A DNA stretch of 36,161 nt from CAZIXN01 sp039180415 (GTDB lineage Bacteria > Planctomycetota > Phycisphaerae > Phycisphaerales > Phycisphaeraceae). Shown piece by piece: positions 24,620 through 32,541 of this stretch. A model generated the notes under the pieces. The model did no database searches, had not been told where the DNA came from, and saw nothing but the letters and a program-made list of their open reading frames with translations. The stretch covers positions 1 to 36,161 of the forward strand of contig JBCDDH010000034.1 in NCBI GenBank assembly GCA_039180415.1, given 5' to 3'. The stretch's first letter is position 1; each line of letters starts with the position of its first letter. Made by a program: the position numbers and the translations under genes.

Positions 24620-25689
24620 GGCACGACCCGCGACGGCTCGGCCGAACCCGTCAGCAGGCCTGGGTCTTCCGGCGGCTTGGCGACCTGCGTCGGCTTCCGA
24701 TTGGACCAGTTTTCGCAAGACGCCGCGGCCTCCCGCCGCCGGTCGCAGCACGCGAACATCGCCCGCAGCAGCCCGCCCAGCACCCGATCGAACCAGCGCC
24801 CGTCTCGCGACAACTCGGCGTACGCCCGGCGCACGTCCCGCAGCCGCCGCGGCACCAGCGTGTCGCTTACCCGCTCGTATCCCCCGGCCATCTCGAGCGT
24901 CCAGCGGGTCTCGAACCGGCGCACGTCGGCCTCGTCGTACAGGTCTGCGAACTCATCCCGCATCAAAGCCGCCGCCGTCTGGCCGATCGCTTGCATATGC
25001 GCCGCGTCGTCGCCGCTGCGGTGCGAATAGCTGCGGTGGGTCGCCGTCCAGCGCGTCGCCGTCCGGCCGAGGTACACCGCGCCGTGCCGCAGCGCCAGCG
25101 CCCGCCCCGCGAACGTATCGCACCACGAGCCGAGCGCCTCGCGGAAGCCACCGACCTCGTGCAGCGCGTCCCGCCGATAAATCGTGCCCGCCCCCAACGA
25201 GAAGCCGCAGCAGTCCACCGCCAGGTGCTCTTGCGCGAAGCGTTCGGGCGTCACGAATTGCGGGGCCGCCGCCGACCACCGGGCGATCCGCTGGACTTCT
25301 TCGCCGCGGTGGTCATCGTACACCGCCACGACATCGCCCAGCACGACGCCGGCCGTCGGGTACGCCGCCGCCTGGCGCATCGCCGCCTCGAAAAAGCCGG
25401 GCAACACTTCGTCGTCGCTGCCCGCGCCGTAGACCCAGTCGCCGGTGCACGCCTCGAGGGCGGTCGCGATCCCCGCGGAGACGCCCCGGTTCGTGTCGTG
25501 CCGTCGCAGTTCCAGGCTCGGGTGCCGGCCGGCGTACCGCTTGAGCACCGCCCAACTCCCGTCCGTCGAGCCGTCGTCGACCACCACGATCTGTTCCGCT
25601 GGGCGCGACTGGCTCAGCAGCGCGTCCAACGCCCGCGGCAGTTCGGCCGCGTGGTTGTAGTTCGTCATGAACACCGAAAGCGTCGGCAT
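24616..25689 (-). CDS. GT2-family glycosyltransferase
   Basis: An inverting GT-A glycosyltransferase of 357 residues. LSVFMTNYNHAAELPRALDA is the N-terminal nucleotide-binding part, followed by IVVVDDGSTDGSW (about 34-46) and DTNRGVSAGI. YGAGSDDEVLPGF carries the DXD-type metal site, GAGTIYRRDAL and GGFREALGSWCDTFAGRALALRHG-like acceptor segments follow. The ATG at 25689 begins exactly at the conserved MPTLSVFMTNYNH. The C-terminal 60 residues (Arg-rich, then Pro-rich) are not family-conserved. It lies 11 bases after methyltransferase A, in the run methyltransferase B, methyltransferase A, GT2, SDR. Confidence 0.88.
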   Translation of the reverse strand: MPTLSVFMTNYNHAAELPRALDALLSQSRPAEQIVVVDDGSTDGSWAVLKRYAGRHPSLELRRHDTNRGVSAGIATALEACTGDWVYGAGSDDEVLPGFFEAAMRQAAAYPTAGVVLGDVVAVYDDHRGEEVQRIARWSAAAPQFVTPERFAQEHLAVDCCGFSLGAGTIYRRDALHEVGGFREALGSWCDTFAGRALALRHGAVYLGRTATRWTATHRSYSHRSGDDAAHMQAIGQTAAALMRDEFADLYDEADVRRFETRWTLEMAGGYERVSDTLVPRRLRDVRRAYAELSRDGRWFDRVLGGLLRAMFACCDRRREAAASCENWSNRKPTQVAKPPEDPGLLTGSAEPSRVVP

Positions 25690-25700
25690 GATGGCTCGGC

Positions 25701-26423
25701 TCAGTCCTTTTTCGGGCCCACGCCCACCGCGATCAGGTAATGGCACATCGGCGCGAACCCGGTGTGCACCACTTCGTCGTTCGCCCCGAACATCAGCACC
25801 CGCCGGAACCGCGCCGCCATCTCGTTGTGCAGCCGGTCCGCGTCGTACAGGTTCACGTGCCCCGCGTTGGTGACGGCCGAGGCGTACACGGCCGACGTCA
25901 CATTGGGCGTCCCCACCACCGCGATCCCGCCGGGGCGCAGGTTCGCCGCCATGCCGCCGATGAAGCCCGCGGCGTTGTCGGGCTGGATGTGCTCGATGAC
26001 GTCGAAGTTGATCACCGCGTCGAAGTCGGCTCGCGGCTCGGCCAGGAAATCTTTCGCCTCGAACGCGCAGATCGGTTCGCCGGCGTCGGCCCCGCGCTCG
26101 ACCCAGTTCCGTCGCGCCGTCTCGATCAGGTCTACGTCGAAATCCACGCCCCGCGCAGAGCCGCACTCCTTGGCCACCAGGTACGTGCCGATCCCTTCGC
26201 CACAGCCCACGTCCAGCACCCGGGCCGCGCCCTTCCGCGCGGGCGGCGTGTTGGCGGCGATCAGCTTCGCGGCGAACTTGTAATAGCTGGTCGTGTACAG
26301 CAGCCGACGCGGCGTCTTCCGCGCGTGGTAGCTGTGCATCACGCCCAGCTCGACCGGCGGGGCACCCGCCATCAGGTCGACCACCGGCCGCCACCGCGAG
26401 TCTGTTTCTTCCGTCGCCGCCAT
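25701..26423 (-). CDS. Class I SAM-dependent methyltransferase, paralog A
   Basis: A 240-residue methyltransferase. Motif I is RVLDVGCGEGIGTYLV (about 68-83), acidic motif II is GVDFDVDLI, motif III AVINFDVIEHIQPDN (about 134-148), and motif IV GGIAVVGTPN. The C terminus HTGFAPMCHYLIAVGVGPKK is shared almost exactly with the upstream paralog and marks this subgroup. An N-terminal YYKFAAKLIAANT segment is also shared. It probably methylates a sugar or glycan end, by context. The ATG at 26423 lies 37 bases after paralog B. Confidence 0.85.
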   Translation of the reverse strand: MAATEETDSRWRPVVDLMAGAPPVELGVMHSYHARKTPRRLLYTTSYYKFAAKLIAANTPPARKGAARVLDVGCGEGIGTYLVAKECGSARGVDFDVDLIETARRNWVERGADAGEPICAFEAKDFLAEPRADFDAVINFDVIEHIQPDNAAGFIGGMAANLRPGGIAVVGTPNVTSAVYASAVTNAGHVNLYDADRLHNEMAARFRRVLMFGANDEVVHTGFAPMCHYLIAVGVGPKKD

Positions 26424-26460
26424 GCGCGTCCCTGACTCCTTGCCTGCCTTCGGGGCTCGC

Positions 26461-27246
26461 TCAGTTCCCAGGGCGTTTGGGCCCGATGCCCACGCCCATC
26501 ACGTAGTGGCACATCGGCGCGAAACCCGTGTGCACCATCTCGTCATTGAGGCCGAACAACAGCACGTTCTCGAAGTGTCCGTGCAGCGTCGCGTGCATCC
26601 GTTCAAAGGTGAACAGGTTGATGTGCCCCGCCTTGCTCATCGGTGACGCGTAGGCTTCGCTCGTCTGGTTCGGCGTGCCGATCACCGCGACGCCGTCGTC
26701 GGCCAGGTTTCCCGTCACAGCCCGCCAATACTTCGGCTCCGCGTCCGGGGCGATGTGTTCGATCACGTCCAGCGATACCACGCCGTCGAACGTCCCGAAC
26801 ACCTTCGCCTCGCCGCGTTCGTCGTTTAAAAAATCGCACGTTTCAAACGTCCGCGTCGGCGTGGCCCAGTTCCGCGCCGCCGTCGCCACCGCGTCGGCGT
26901 CCAGGTCGACGCCGTGGTAGCGCGACGCAGACTCGGCCAGAACCATCGTGCCGAGGCCTTCGCTGCAGCCCAGCTCCAAGACACTCCGCCGAGGCCCGGT
27001 ACTCGGGGCCGCCATCTTCGCCGCAAACTTGTACCGGCTCAATACAAACGGGAACCGCTTGGGGTCGTTTCGGAGGTTGAACGACCAGTGGTGCCCGAGC
27101 TCGATCCGTTCGTCACCGATCAGCTCGCGGACGCCGTCCCAGACCTCGGCTTCGCTGCCGGTCTTGCGGGCTCGGCTGGCGTTATCGCCGTCGGCGGTTG
27201 GGTTTGTTTTGGTCGTTACGTCGTCCAAGCTCGCAGCATAAACCAA
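26461..27246 (-). CDS. Class I SAM-dependent methyltransferase, paralog B
   Basis: A 261-residue paralog of the next gene. Motif I is SVLELGCSEGLGTMVL (about 88-103), acidic residue segment GVDLDADAV, motif III VVSLDVIEHIAPDAEP, motif IV GVAVIGTPN, and the C-terminal HTGFAPMCHYVMGVGIGPK. The first 30 residues are polar and not conserved. The start is uncertain: the longest reading begins with TTG at 27246, another TTG lies at 27228, and no ATG precedes the conserved part. A strong intrinsic terminator on the same strand sits about 60 bases upstream of 27246, so expression may depend on read-through or on an internal promoter. Confidence 0.82.
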   Translation of the reverse strand: MVYAASLDDVTTKTNPTADGDNASRARKTGSEAEVWDGVRELIGDERIELGHHWSFNLRNDPKRFPFVLSRYKFAAKMAAPSTGPRRSVLELGCSEGLGTMVLAESASRYHGVDLDADAVATAARNWATPTRTFETCDFLNDERGEAKVFGTFDGVVSLDVIEHIAPDAEPKYWRAVTGNLADDGVAVIGTPNQTSEAYASPMSKAGHINLFTFERMHATLHGHFENVLLFGLNDEMVHTGFAPMCHYVMGVGIGPKRPGN

Positions 27247-27308
27247 GCCGAATCGCCGCGCGTCGGAGGCTTGGGCGTCTCGGGGTTCTTCCCTGCGGAC
27301 GGGCCCAC

Positions 27309-27347
27309 AAAAAAAGCTCCGCGGCGGTCACGCGGACCGACGCGGAA
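27309..27347 (-). terminator. Strong intrinsic terminator reading on the minus strand
   Basis: On the minus strand TCCGCG pairs with CGCGGA and CGGTC-type bases pair within (27318-27346), making 11 base pairs with one mismatch and a five-base loop, followed by AGC and seven T residues (27315-27309). It is the clearest terminator in the window. Confidence 0.8.
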
Positions 27348-27379
27348 CGGGTCAAGGAGCGGGGGCGCGCCGAGTCAAA

Positions 27380-27409
27380 CCCCGCGCCGGCGGTTTCGCC
27401 GTCGCGGGG
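27380..27409 (-). repeat. Strong GC hairpin
   Basis: CCCCGCG at 27380-27386 pairs with CGCGGGG at 27403-27409, and CGGCG (27388-27392) with CGCCG (27397-27401), around a four-base loop and one mismatch: 12 base pairs. On the minus strand it is followed by TTTGA. It sits 33 bases upstream of the terminator and may be part of a folded leader. Confidence 0.65.
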
Positions 27410-27595
27410 CGGAGGAGAAAGATCAAGCGGATCGATCCCCCGAAAGCTCGCCCCCGGGTCGAAGCCTCGCGGTGAACCCGAGCGATTGGCCGCGAAGCGT
27501 GGAGAGAAGATTGGTGGGCGTGGCGTGCATTCGGGTCTTTCGTGCGGGTGGGGTCGGAGTCGGGTTGTCGGTGCGAGGCCAATGAGGCCGCGGCT

Positions 27596-28300
27596 TCAAG
27601 GGGCCGTGTGAGAGTTTTCAACGGCTCCGCGGTCGGGCGGAGCATCACGGAGAAACGGCCCGGCCGGTTCGATCAACTCCAGCGACTCGCCGTCGGGACC
27701 GAACAGATGCGCGATCCGCGTGCCGAGGCTGAGGTTTGTTTCCTGGTCCGGCTCGTTCAGCTCGAACCAGGGCCCTTCGAAGTGCACGCCCAGATCGCGC
27801 AGCCGTCGATATGCGTCCGGCAAGCCGGGCACTTCGAACGACAGCCAGACCGAACCCGCGCCTACGCGCCCACCGCCGCTCGGCCGCCCGCTGCCTACGG
27901 CTTGTTGGTTCGGCGGGTCGGTGCTCGGGGGCGGCCACGCCGGGCCTACCAAGTGAAGCGTGAACCCGGGCAAGCGGAAGATGGCCCCGCGTACGCAGAG
28001 GGTGGGCTCGGTCTGCGTCAGCCGGCGATAAAAATCGGCGGACCGCGCCAAATCCGTCACCCGCAGGGCGACACGATGCAGCGAACGAAGCCCGATCCCG
28101 GGGGGGGCTTCGGTTGCCGCCGATTTCGGTTCATGGGGTTGTGCGAGGGGGGCTGGCTGCGGGATTGGTTCTTGGGTATGGCCGGGCTTGGTCCGTCGTG
28201 CATAAACCCCTTCCCGGACGCCGCGTGCGATCCGCTGTGCCCGGCTTAACCGGCTGGCGGGCTGGCGGGCTAGCGGGGCGGAAAAGCCGATGTACGGCAT
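27596..28300 (-). CDS. VOC-superfamily (glyoxalase/dioxygenase-like) protein
   Basis: The C-terminal 130 residues form a vicinal-oxygen-chelate domain: LHRVALRVTDLARSADFYRRL opens it, with the first His metal ligand, and FGPDGESLELIEP closes it with a Glu. The middle ligand is unclear because WLSFEV has no His. Family members bind metal and act on small molecules (glyoxalase, fosfomycin or bleomycin resistance, dioxygenases); the reaction here cannot be told. The N-terminal 60 residues are Pro/Arg-rich and not conserved, and the start is uncertain: the ATG at 28300 is the last one before the domain, and the frame stays open to 28588. A central GSGRPSGGG stretch is a low-complexity insert. Confidence 0.6.
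   Translation of the reverse strand: MPYIGFSAPLARQPASRLSRAQRIARGVREGVYARRTKPGHTQEPIPQPAPLAQPHEPKSAATEAPPGIGLRSLHRVALRVTDLARSADFYRRLTQTEPTLCVRGAIFRLPGFTLHLVGPAWPPPSTDPPNQQAVGSGRPSGGGRVGAGSVWLSFEVPGLPDAYRRLRDLGVHFEGPWFELNEPDQETNLSLGTRIAHLFGPDGESLELIEPAGPFLRDAPPDRGAVENSHTAP
28252..28275. repeat. Three tandem copies of an 8-base unit
   Basis: GGCTGGCG is repeated twice and then as GGCTAGCG. The unit is not a multiple of three, so changes in copy number would shift the frame of the proposed VOC N terminus. This weakens the case that the start lies upstream of this repeat. Confidence 0.6.
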
Positions 28301-28744
28301 AGGTGCCGAGCCTTGAAGGGGGGACGCCGGGCTTTCCACGAGCTCGGCAGTGGCAACGCGAACAACAGGTTTTGGGTATTGGTCAGGTGACGATGAAAAC
28401 AAGCCACGCAATGGGCGGAGCAACAAGTTCCCGTATGGGTACGGATCGAAGTATCTCCTGCCAAACCTGGATTTACGTGTATGGACTTGCACGCCCCTAG
28501 GATTACTTTGCCCAAAATCCGCGCGTTGTTTTTCGCTTGGTATGTTTTTTGACGCGCTAACCCCCTCGCCCCGCATGGCTTGGCTCAAAACACCGCCCCG
28601 ATGAGAATTTTGCTCATGGCGACGCCGTCGGGCGACAGCGAGCCGCCGCAGGCCTTGGCCGAACTTGGCGCAGCGACGCGATGTAAAACCGCCGACGTGC
28701 CAAGGATCCCGCTCAGACGACCCGTTGGGGCCGATCGCGTGGCG
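28301..28744. other. AT-richer stretch without a convincing gene
   Basis: These 444 bases lie between the SDR stop and the VOC-family start and are visibly richer in A and T than the neighbours (28340-28620). Frames are open on both strands but none looks like a real protein. A plus-strand ATG at 28602 begins MRILLMATPSG, which resembles the first strand of a GT-B glycosyltransferase, but the frame soon loses any such character, so it could be a gene remnant. No terminator, tRNA or repeat family is evident. Confidence 0.35.
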
Positions 28745-29749
28745 TCAAGCCTTGTGCTCGTACGCCAGCGGCAGCTGCCGGATCTGCTCCCAATCGCGAT
28801 CGACCCACGCGAAGACTTCACCCAAGCCGTGTTCGAGGGAAATCTTGGGATGCCAGTTGAATTCCCGGCGGGCCTTGCTCGAGTCGATGACGTAAGCCTT
28901 GTCCTGGCCGGGGCGCTCGTCGACGCTTCGGGTGGCCGTGCCGAAAGGCCGGCCGGCGGCCTGGCAGATGGTTTTCACGACGTCGCGCACCGCTACGCCT
29001 CCGGTCGGTGACAGGTGATACATCTGCCCGGGCGTCCCGTCGAGCATCGCGAACAGCTCGCCTCGGCTGACGTCCCGGATGTGGATGTAGGACTTCACGG
29101 CGTGTCCGCCGCCGTGCAGCTCGATGGTCTGGCCGAGCTTGAGGTAGATCGCGCTGCGGGGGATGATCTTGAACAGCTGCTGGTGCGGGCCGTAGACGTT
29201 GGTCGCACGGATCGTCACGCAGGGCAAGCCGTATTGCTTGACGTAGGTGCGGAGGAACTGGTCGCCCGCCGACTTGCTCGCCGCGTAGGGCGTGGACGGG
29301 TTGTCGCGGTGGCCTTCCTTCACGACGCCTTCGCACGTGCCGTAGGCCTCGGGGCTCGAGATGTGGATGTACTTCTTTAGCCAGTCGCACCGCCGCAGGA
29401 AGTCGCCGAGCTTGGCGATCGCGACGACGTTGGTCGTCGCCCACTGCTCGGGGTACCGCCAACTCGGCGCGACCTCGGATTGGGCGGCGAAGTTGACGAC
29501 GTAGTCGGGTTTCTCGTTTTCGAGCAGTTCGCAAAGCGCCTCGAAGTCCCCGTTGAGGTCGAGCCGGTGGAAAGTGAAACGTGTTTTCGCTTGGTCTCTT
29601 TGCAGATACGACAGGAACACCGGCGACTTCTCGGGTGAGCGCGAGACGCCGATCACGCGGTGGTCGGTATCGGTGAGCAGCAGGTCGACGAAGTCCTGGC
29701 CGGAGAAGCTGTTCGAGCCGAGGACGAGGGTTTTTGGGATAGCAGGCAT
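28745..29749 (-). CDS. Sugar-nucleotide 4,6-dehydratase-like extended SDR
   Basis: A 334-residue NAD-dependent enzyme related to dTDP-glucose and GDP-mannose 4,6-dehydratases. The cofactor loop is LVLGSNSFSGQDFVD (residues 8-22), with Ser in place of the middle Gly of GxxGxxG. The active-site segment is HISSPEAYGTCEG, where dehydratases usually read STDEVYG; the Glu is kept and the Asp is replaced by Pro. TPYAASKSAGDQFLRTY gives the Tyr and Lys, and RATNVYGPHQQLFKIIPR binds the nucleotide. The last gene of the nine-gene run, 30 bases after the alcohol dehydrogenase. It probably makes a keto-deoxysugar or a related 4-keto intermediate, but the altered triad leaves epimerase or other activity open. 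Confidence 0.82.
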   Translation of the reverse strand: MPAIPKTLVLGSNSFSGQDFVDLLLTDTDHRVIGVSRSPEKSPVFLSYLQRDQAKTRFTFHRLDLNGDFEALCELLENEKPDYVVNFAAQSEVAPSWRYPEQWATTNVVAIAKLGDFLRRCDWLKKYIHISSPEAYGTCEGVVKEGHRDNPSTPYAASKSAGDQFLRTYVKQYGLPCVTIRATNVYGPHQQLFKIIPRSAIYLKLGQTIELHGGGHAVKSYIHIRDVSRGELFAMLDGTPGQMYHLSPTGGVAVRDVVKTICQAAGRPFGTATRSVDERPGQDKAYVIDSSKARREFNWHPKISLEHGLGEVFAWVDRDWEQIRQLPLAYEHKA

Positions 29750-29779
29750 CGGTGGATTATGGGCCGCGATTCAAAAGGC

Positions 29780-30850
29780 TCACAAATCGATCATGCACCG
29801 GCCGGCGACGGTGCCGTCGCGTAGATCGTCCAACGCTCGGTTGATGTCTTCGAGTTGGTAACGGTGGGTGATCAGCGGTTGCAGATCGAGCTTGCCGGCT
29901 TCGACGAGCTTGAGGTAGCGCGGGATGTCGGCCGCGGGTTGGCACGACCCGCCGTGGGAACCCGTCAAGGTCTTGGCGAAGTGAAGCGGCAGGGTGTGCA
30001 GCGTCGTGTCAGCGTCGTGCCTGGGCACACCGACCAAGATCGTTTTGCCGGTGGGTAGCGTGAGGTCGTAGGCGGCGCGGATGATCGGCGGGTGCCCGGT
30101 GTTGTCGACGACGACGTCGGCCCCGTCCGCTCCGAGTCGACGTTTCGCGTCGTCGGCGACTTCTTCTGGAGGCATGCCTTTGGCGTTGAGCGTGTGTGTC
30201 GCGCCGAGCCGCTCGGCCAGCTTCAGCCGGTGGTCGTGCAGGTCGATCGCGAGAATCGGCGTGGCGCTGACCATCGCCGCGCCTTGGATGATGTTGAGCC
30301 CGACGCCGCCCGCGCCCCAGACGACCAGCGACTGGCCGGGTTTGAGTTGGGCGTCGTTTTCGACCACACCCAGGCCGGTGGTCACCGGGCAGCCGAACAG
30401 GGCGGCGAGGTCGAGCGGGAAGTCTTTGGAGATAGGCGTCAGCCGGTTCTCGCTGACGACGGCGTGGCGTTGAAAGGTCGTGACCGCTCCCGAGTTCAGT
30501 TGGTTGTCCGGGAGGCTCGATTTCGACCAGCGGTAGCGGCCGGGCGCGGCGTCGATGCCGCGGCCGGGACGCCAGTGCATGACGACGCGGTCGTTGGGCT
30601 TGACGTGGCGGACGCCCGGCCCGGTTTCCAGCACGACCGCGCCGCCCTCGTGGCCGAGCAGGTGCGGCAGCCACGGGTCCGGCCCCTTGACGCCGGCGAT
30701 CTCGCCGAGCTGCGAGCCGCAGACGCCGGAGTGCACGATCTCGACGAGGACCTGACCGGCTTCGAGCGTGGCGGGCAGTTCGATCTCGTCGACGACGAGC
30801 GGCTGTTTTTGCTCGACGAGGACGGCGGCTTGAGTGGTTCGCGGGGGCAT
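29780..30850 (-). CDS. Zinc-type medium-chain alcohol dehydrogenase
   Basis: A 356-residue MDR-family oxidoreductase. The catalytic zinc site is visible as HSGVCGSQLGEIAG (Cys about 44) and LLGHEGGAVV (His-Glu about 67-68). The Rossmann loop is VVWGAGGVGLN (about 177-187), followed by AIDLHDHRLKLAERLGA with the Asp that favours NAD. The structural-zinc four-Cys loop is missing: the segment reads MHWRPGRGIDAAPGRYRW. The family includes enzymes that oxidise alcohols or sugars. The ATG at 30850 is three bases after the methyltransferase stop. In this operon it may oxidise or reduce a sugar hydroxyl to or from a keto group (inference). Confidence 0.87.
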   Translation of the reverse strand: MPPRTTQAAVLVEQKQPLVVDEIELPATLEAGQVLVEIVHSGVCGSQLGEIAGVKGPDPWLPHLLGHEGGAVVLETGPGVRHVKPNDRVVMHWRPGRGIDAAPGRYRWSKSSLPDNQLNSGAVTTFQRHAVVSENRLTPISKDFPLDLAALFGCPVTTGLGVVENDAQLKPGQSLVVWGAGGVGLNIIQGAAMVSATPILAIDLHDHRLKLAERLGATHTLNAKGMPPEEVADDAKRRLGADGADVVVDNTGHPPIIRAAYDLTLPTGKTILVGVPRHDADTTLHTLPLHFAKTLTGSHGGSCQPAADIPRYLKLVEAGKLDLQPLITHRYQLEDINRALDDLRDGTVAGRCMIDL

Positions 30851-30853
30851 CGT

Positions 30854-31525
30854 TCAGACAAAATAGATGAACGAGTGATCCCCGGTATAGCCCGCGTGGT
30901 CGAACCACCATTGCCAGGCTTCGGGCGAGTGGAAGGCCTCGCAGGTGACTTGCCAGTAGAGCAGGTTGGCCTTCTCGGCTTCGTTGCGGTAGCTCTCGAC
31001 GCAGACGTAGGCGTGGCGCTTGGCGACGCGTTGGATCTCCCGCAGCGCGGGGTATAGCTCGTAGTTGTGCAGGTTGTGCAGCGTGTTGATCGAGTAGACG
31101 AGGTCGAAGTAATCGTCGGGGTAGGGGAGCTCGGCGGCGGTCCCCAGCGTCAGGAACGGTTTGACCTCGTCCTTGGCGTGTTCGAGCGCGTACGCCGAGA
31201 CGTCCAGGCCGGCGACTTCGATGCCCGGCAGGGTCTGCGTCCAGTCGTACAACAAGAAGCCTTTGCCGCAGCCGACGTCGAGGACCTTGTCGCCGGGTTG
31301 GAGTTGGTAGTGCTTCTGCATCGCGTCCGAAACGCGTTGCCACCAGCCGGGGCGGTAGGTGTAGCCGCCGTAATTGACGCGGCGGTCGCCGTCCCAATAG
31401 TCGCGGCCCCATTGCTTGGCGAGTTCGGCGGCTTTGGCTTTCGGGAACTCGGGGTCGTTGACCCGCGCGAGGTAGTCGCGCTGCGTGGCGTTATGCGTGA
31501 CGGAGAGGAAATCGACGTAGGCCAT
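30854..31525 (-). CDS. Class I SAM-dependent methyltransferase
   Basis: A 223-residue methyltransferase not closely related to the two at 25701-27246. Motif I is KVLDVGCGKGFLLYDW (about 80-95), the acidic residue is in VAGLDVSAYALEHA, motif III is YFDLVYSINTLHNLHNYEL and motif IV YVCVESYRNE. The N-terminal DYLARVNDPEFPKAKAAELA and YWDGDRRVNYGGY segments are characteristic of an uncharted subgroup I have seen described only in general terms. The start at 31525 lies eight bases after the kinase stop. Target may be a sugar or sugar phosphate. Confidence 0.83.
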   Translation of the reverse strand: MAYVDFLSVTHNATQRDYLARVNDPEFPKAKAAELAKQWGRDYWDGDRRVNYGGYTYRPGWWQRVSDAMQKHYQLQPGDKVLDVGCGKGFLLYDWTQTLPGIEVAGLDVSAYALEHAKDEVKPFLTLGTAAELPYPDDYFDLVYSINTLHNLHNYELYPALREIQRVAKRHAYVCVESYRNEAEKANLLYWQVTCEAFHSPEAWQWWFDHAGYTGDHSFIYFV

Positions 31526-31533
31526 GGTTGCGG

Positions 31534-32541
31534 CTAATGGGTGGTGGCAGATGATCGGTGGAGCAGACGTGTCGCGCGCTCGACGATTTCGCGGGGGTCG
31601 GTCTCGATGCCGGCGAACTTGCGGCGTTCGGCGGCTTCCGGGAGCAGGGGGCTAAGAACGATACCGCACCACTTCACGCGATAAACAGGCAAGAGCGTAC
31701 GGAAGCGTTCGCGTTGCGCGTCGTCGAGGCCGAGCGTTTCGATGACGGCGTCTTCGAACGCCGGGTACGCCTCGCCGGGCGCAGGCACGCGGGGCTGATG
31801 GAAGAAGTCGCCGAGGAGCTTGGCGGGGTCGTCCTGGCCGGCGTACTCGAAGTCGTGGAAGACGAGCGTCCCGTCGTCGTCGCGCAGGATCGCGTTGTGG
31901 AAGCCGAAGTCGGACGGCGAGACGCAAACGGGCGTCGGCTCGAACGCGTCTTTCGCCTTGGCGATGGGCGGGTGGACCGACGCCCAATACGGCTTGAGTT
32001 CGCGTTCGAGGAACGCGGCGGCGTTCGGCTCGGCGATCTCGTCGAGTCGGCGGACCCGTTGATCGACCAGCGCGACGTGGTCGATGTTCGTGAAGCAGGC
32101 TTCGGAGCCCGGCGGCAGCGCGAGGGCGTCGGGCGACGTCGGGTCGCCGTTGAGTTCGCGGAAAAATTCCGTCGCTTGTCGGACGTGGCGGCCGGTCGCT
32201 TCCTCGGGGCGGAGCATCCGGCCGGGCACGAAGCCGTAGAGCGCGGCGTTGAGCGTGAGGTTTCGGGCGATCGGCTCGGGGACGCGCCGGACGCCTTGTT
32301 TCCAGGCGAATTCGCTGAACGCCCATTCGTGGTGTAGCCGGTCGCGCGGGTCGGCGTCGGAGCGGAAGTACGCCTTGAGCAAAGCCGGCGGGCCGTCGGG
32401 CAGATCGACGCGGAAGGCGCGGTTGTTGCGTCCGCCGGCCAACGTGTGGAACGCGCGGACGTCGGCTCGGAGCGTGTGCTCGATCCATCGCTGGGTGTCG
32501 AGCGTCGGGGCCGCGCGTTGGTCGAGTGCGGGACGGGTCAT
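31534..32541 (-). CDS. Aminoglycoside-phosphotransferase-fold kinase
   Basis: A 335-residue kinase of the APH/choline-kinase fold. The N-terminal lobe has LAGGRNNRAFRVDL and PALLKAYF, whose Lys should bind ATP. The catalytic loop is VCVSPSDFGFHNAIL: the Asp and Asn of HxDxxxxN are kept, with Ser in place of His. The metal-binding motif is VFHDFEYAGQDDPAKLLGDF. Such kinases phosphorylate sugars, amino alcohols or antibiotics. The ATG at 32541 overlaps the phosphatase stop (ATGA). With a phosphatase and transketolase in the same operon, a sugar kinase role fits better than antibiotic resistance. Confidence 0.84.
   Translation of the reverse strand: MTRPALDQRAAPTLDTQRWIEHTLRADVRAFHTLAGGRNNRAFRVDLPDGPPALLKAYFRSDADPRDRLHHEWAFSEFAWKQGVRRVPEPIARNLTLNAALYGFVPGRMLRPEEATGRHVRQATEFFRELNGDPTSPDALALPPGSEACFTNIDHVALVDQRVRRLDEIAEPNAAAFLERELKPYWASVHPPIAKAKDAFEPTPVCVSPSDFGFHNAILRDDDGTLVFHDFEYAGQDDPAKLLGDFFHQPRVPAPGEAYPAFEDAVIETLGLDDAQRERFRTLLPVYRVKWCGIVLSPLLPEAAERRKFAGIETDPREIVERATRLLHRSSATTH

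Larger units (their letters stand above)
27247..27595 (-). other. Structured intergenic region with stacked hairpins
   Basis: No convincing protein gene is seen in these 349 bases. On the minus strand they hold a small ATG reading frame (27423-27530, 35 codons, starting MHATPTNLL), then a strong hairpin (27380-27409) and an intrinsic terminator (27309-27347), before methyltransferase B begins at or near 27246. The arrangement could be an attenuator-type leader of the methyltransferase run, a small RNA, or the 3' tail of the VOC-family transcript. I found no match to a known riboswitch. Confidence 0.45.

Noticed and set aside
27370..27400. tRNA or tmRNA-like T-loop (GGGGTTTGACTC on the minus strand)
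   Set aside because: The sequence does not fit GGTTCRA with a five-base-pair stem, and the flanking bases pair as a long hairpin instead.
27352..27648. 98-codon minus-strand frame over the structured region
   Set aside because: Composition is typical of a shadow frame, and it overlaps the hairpins and the VOC-gene end.
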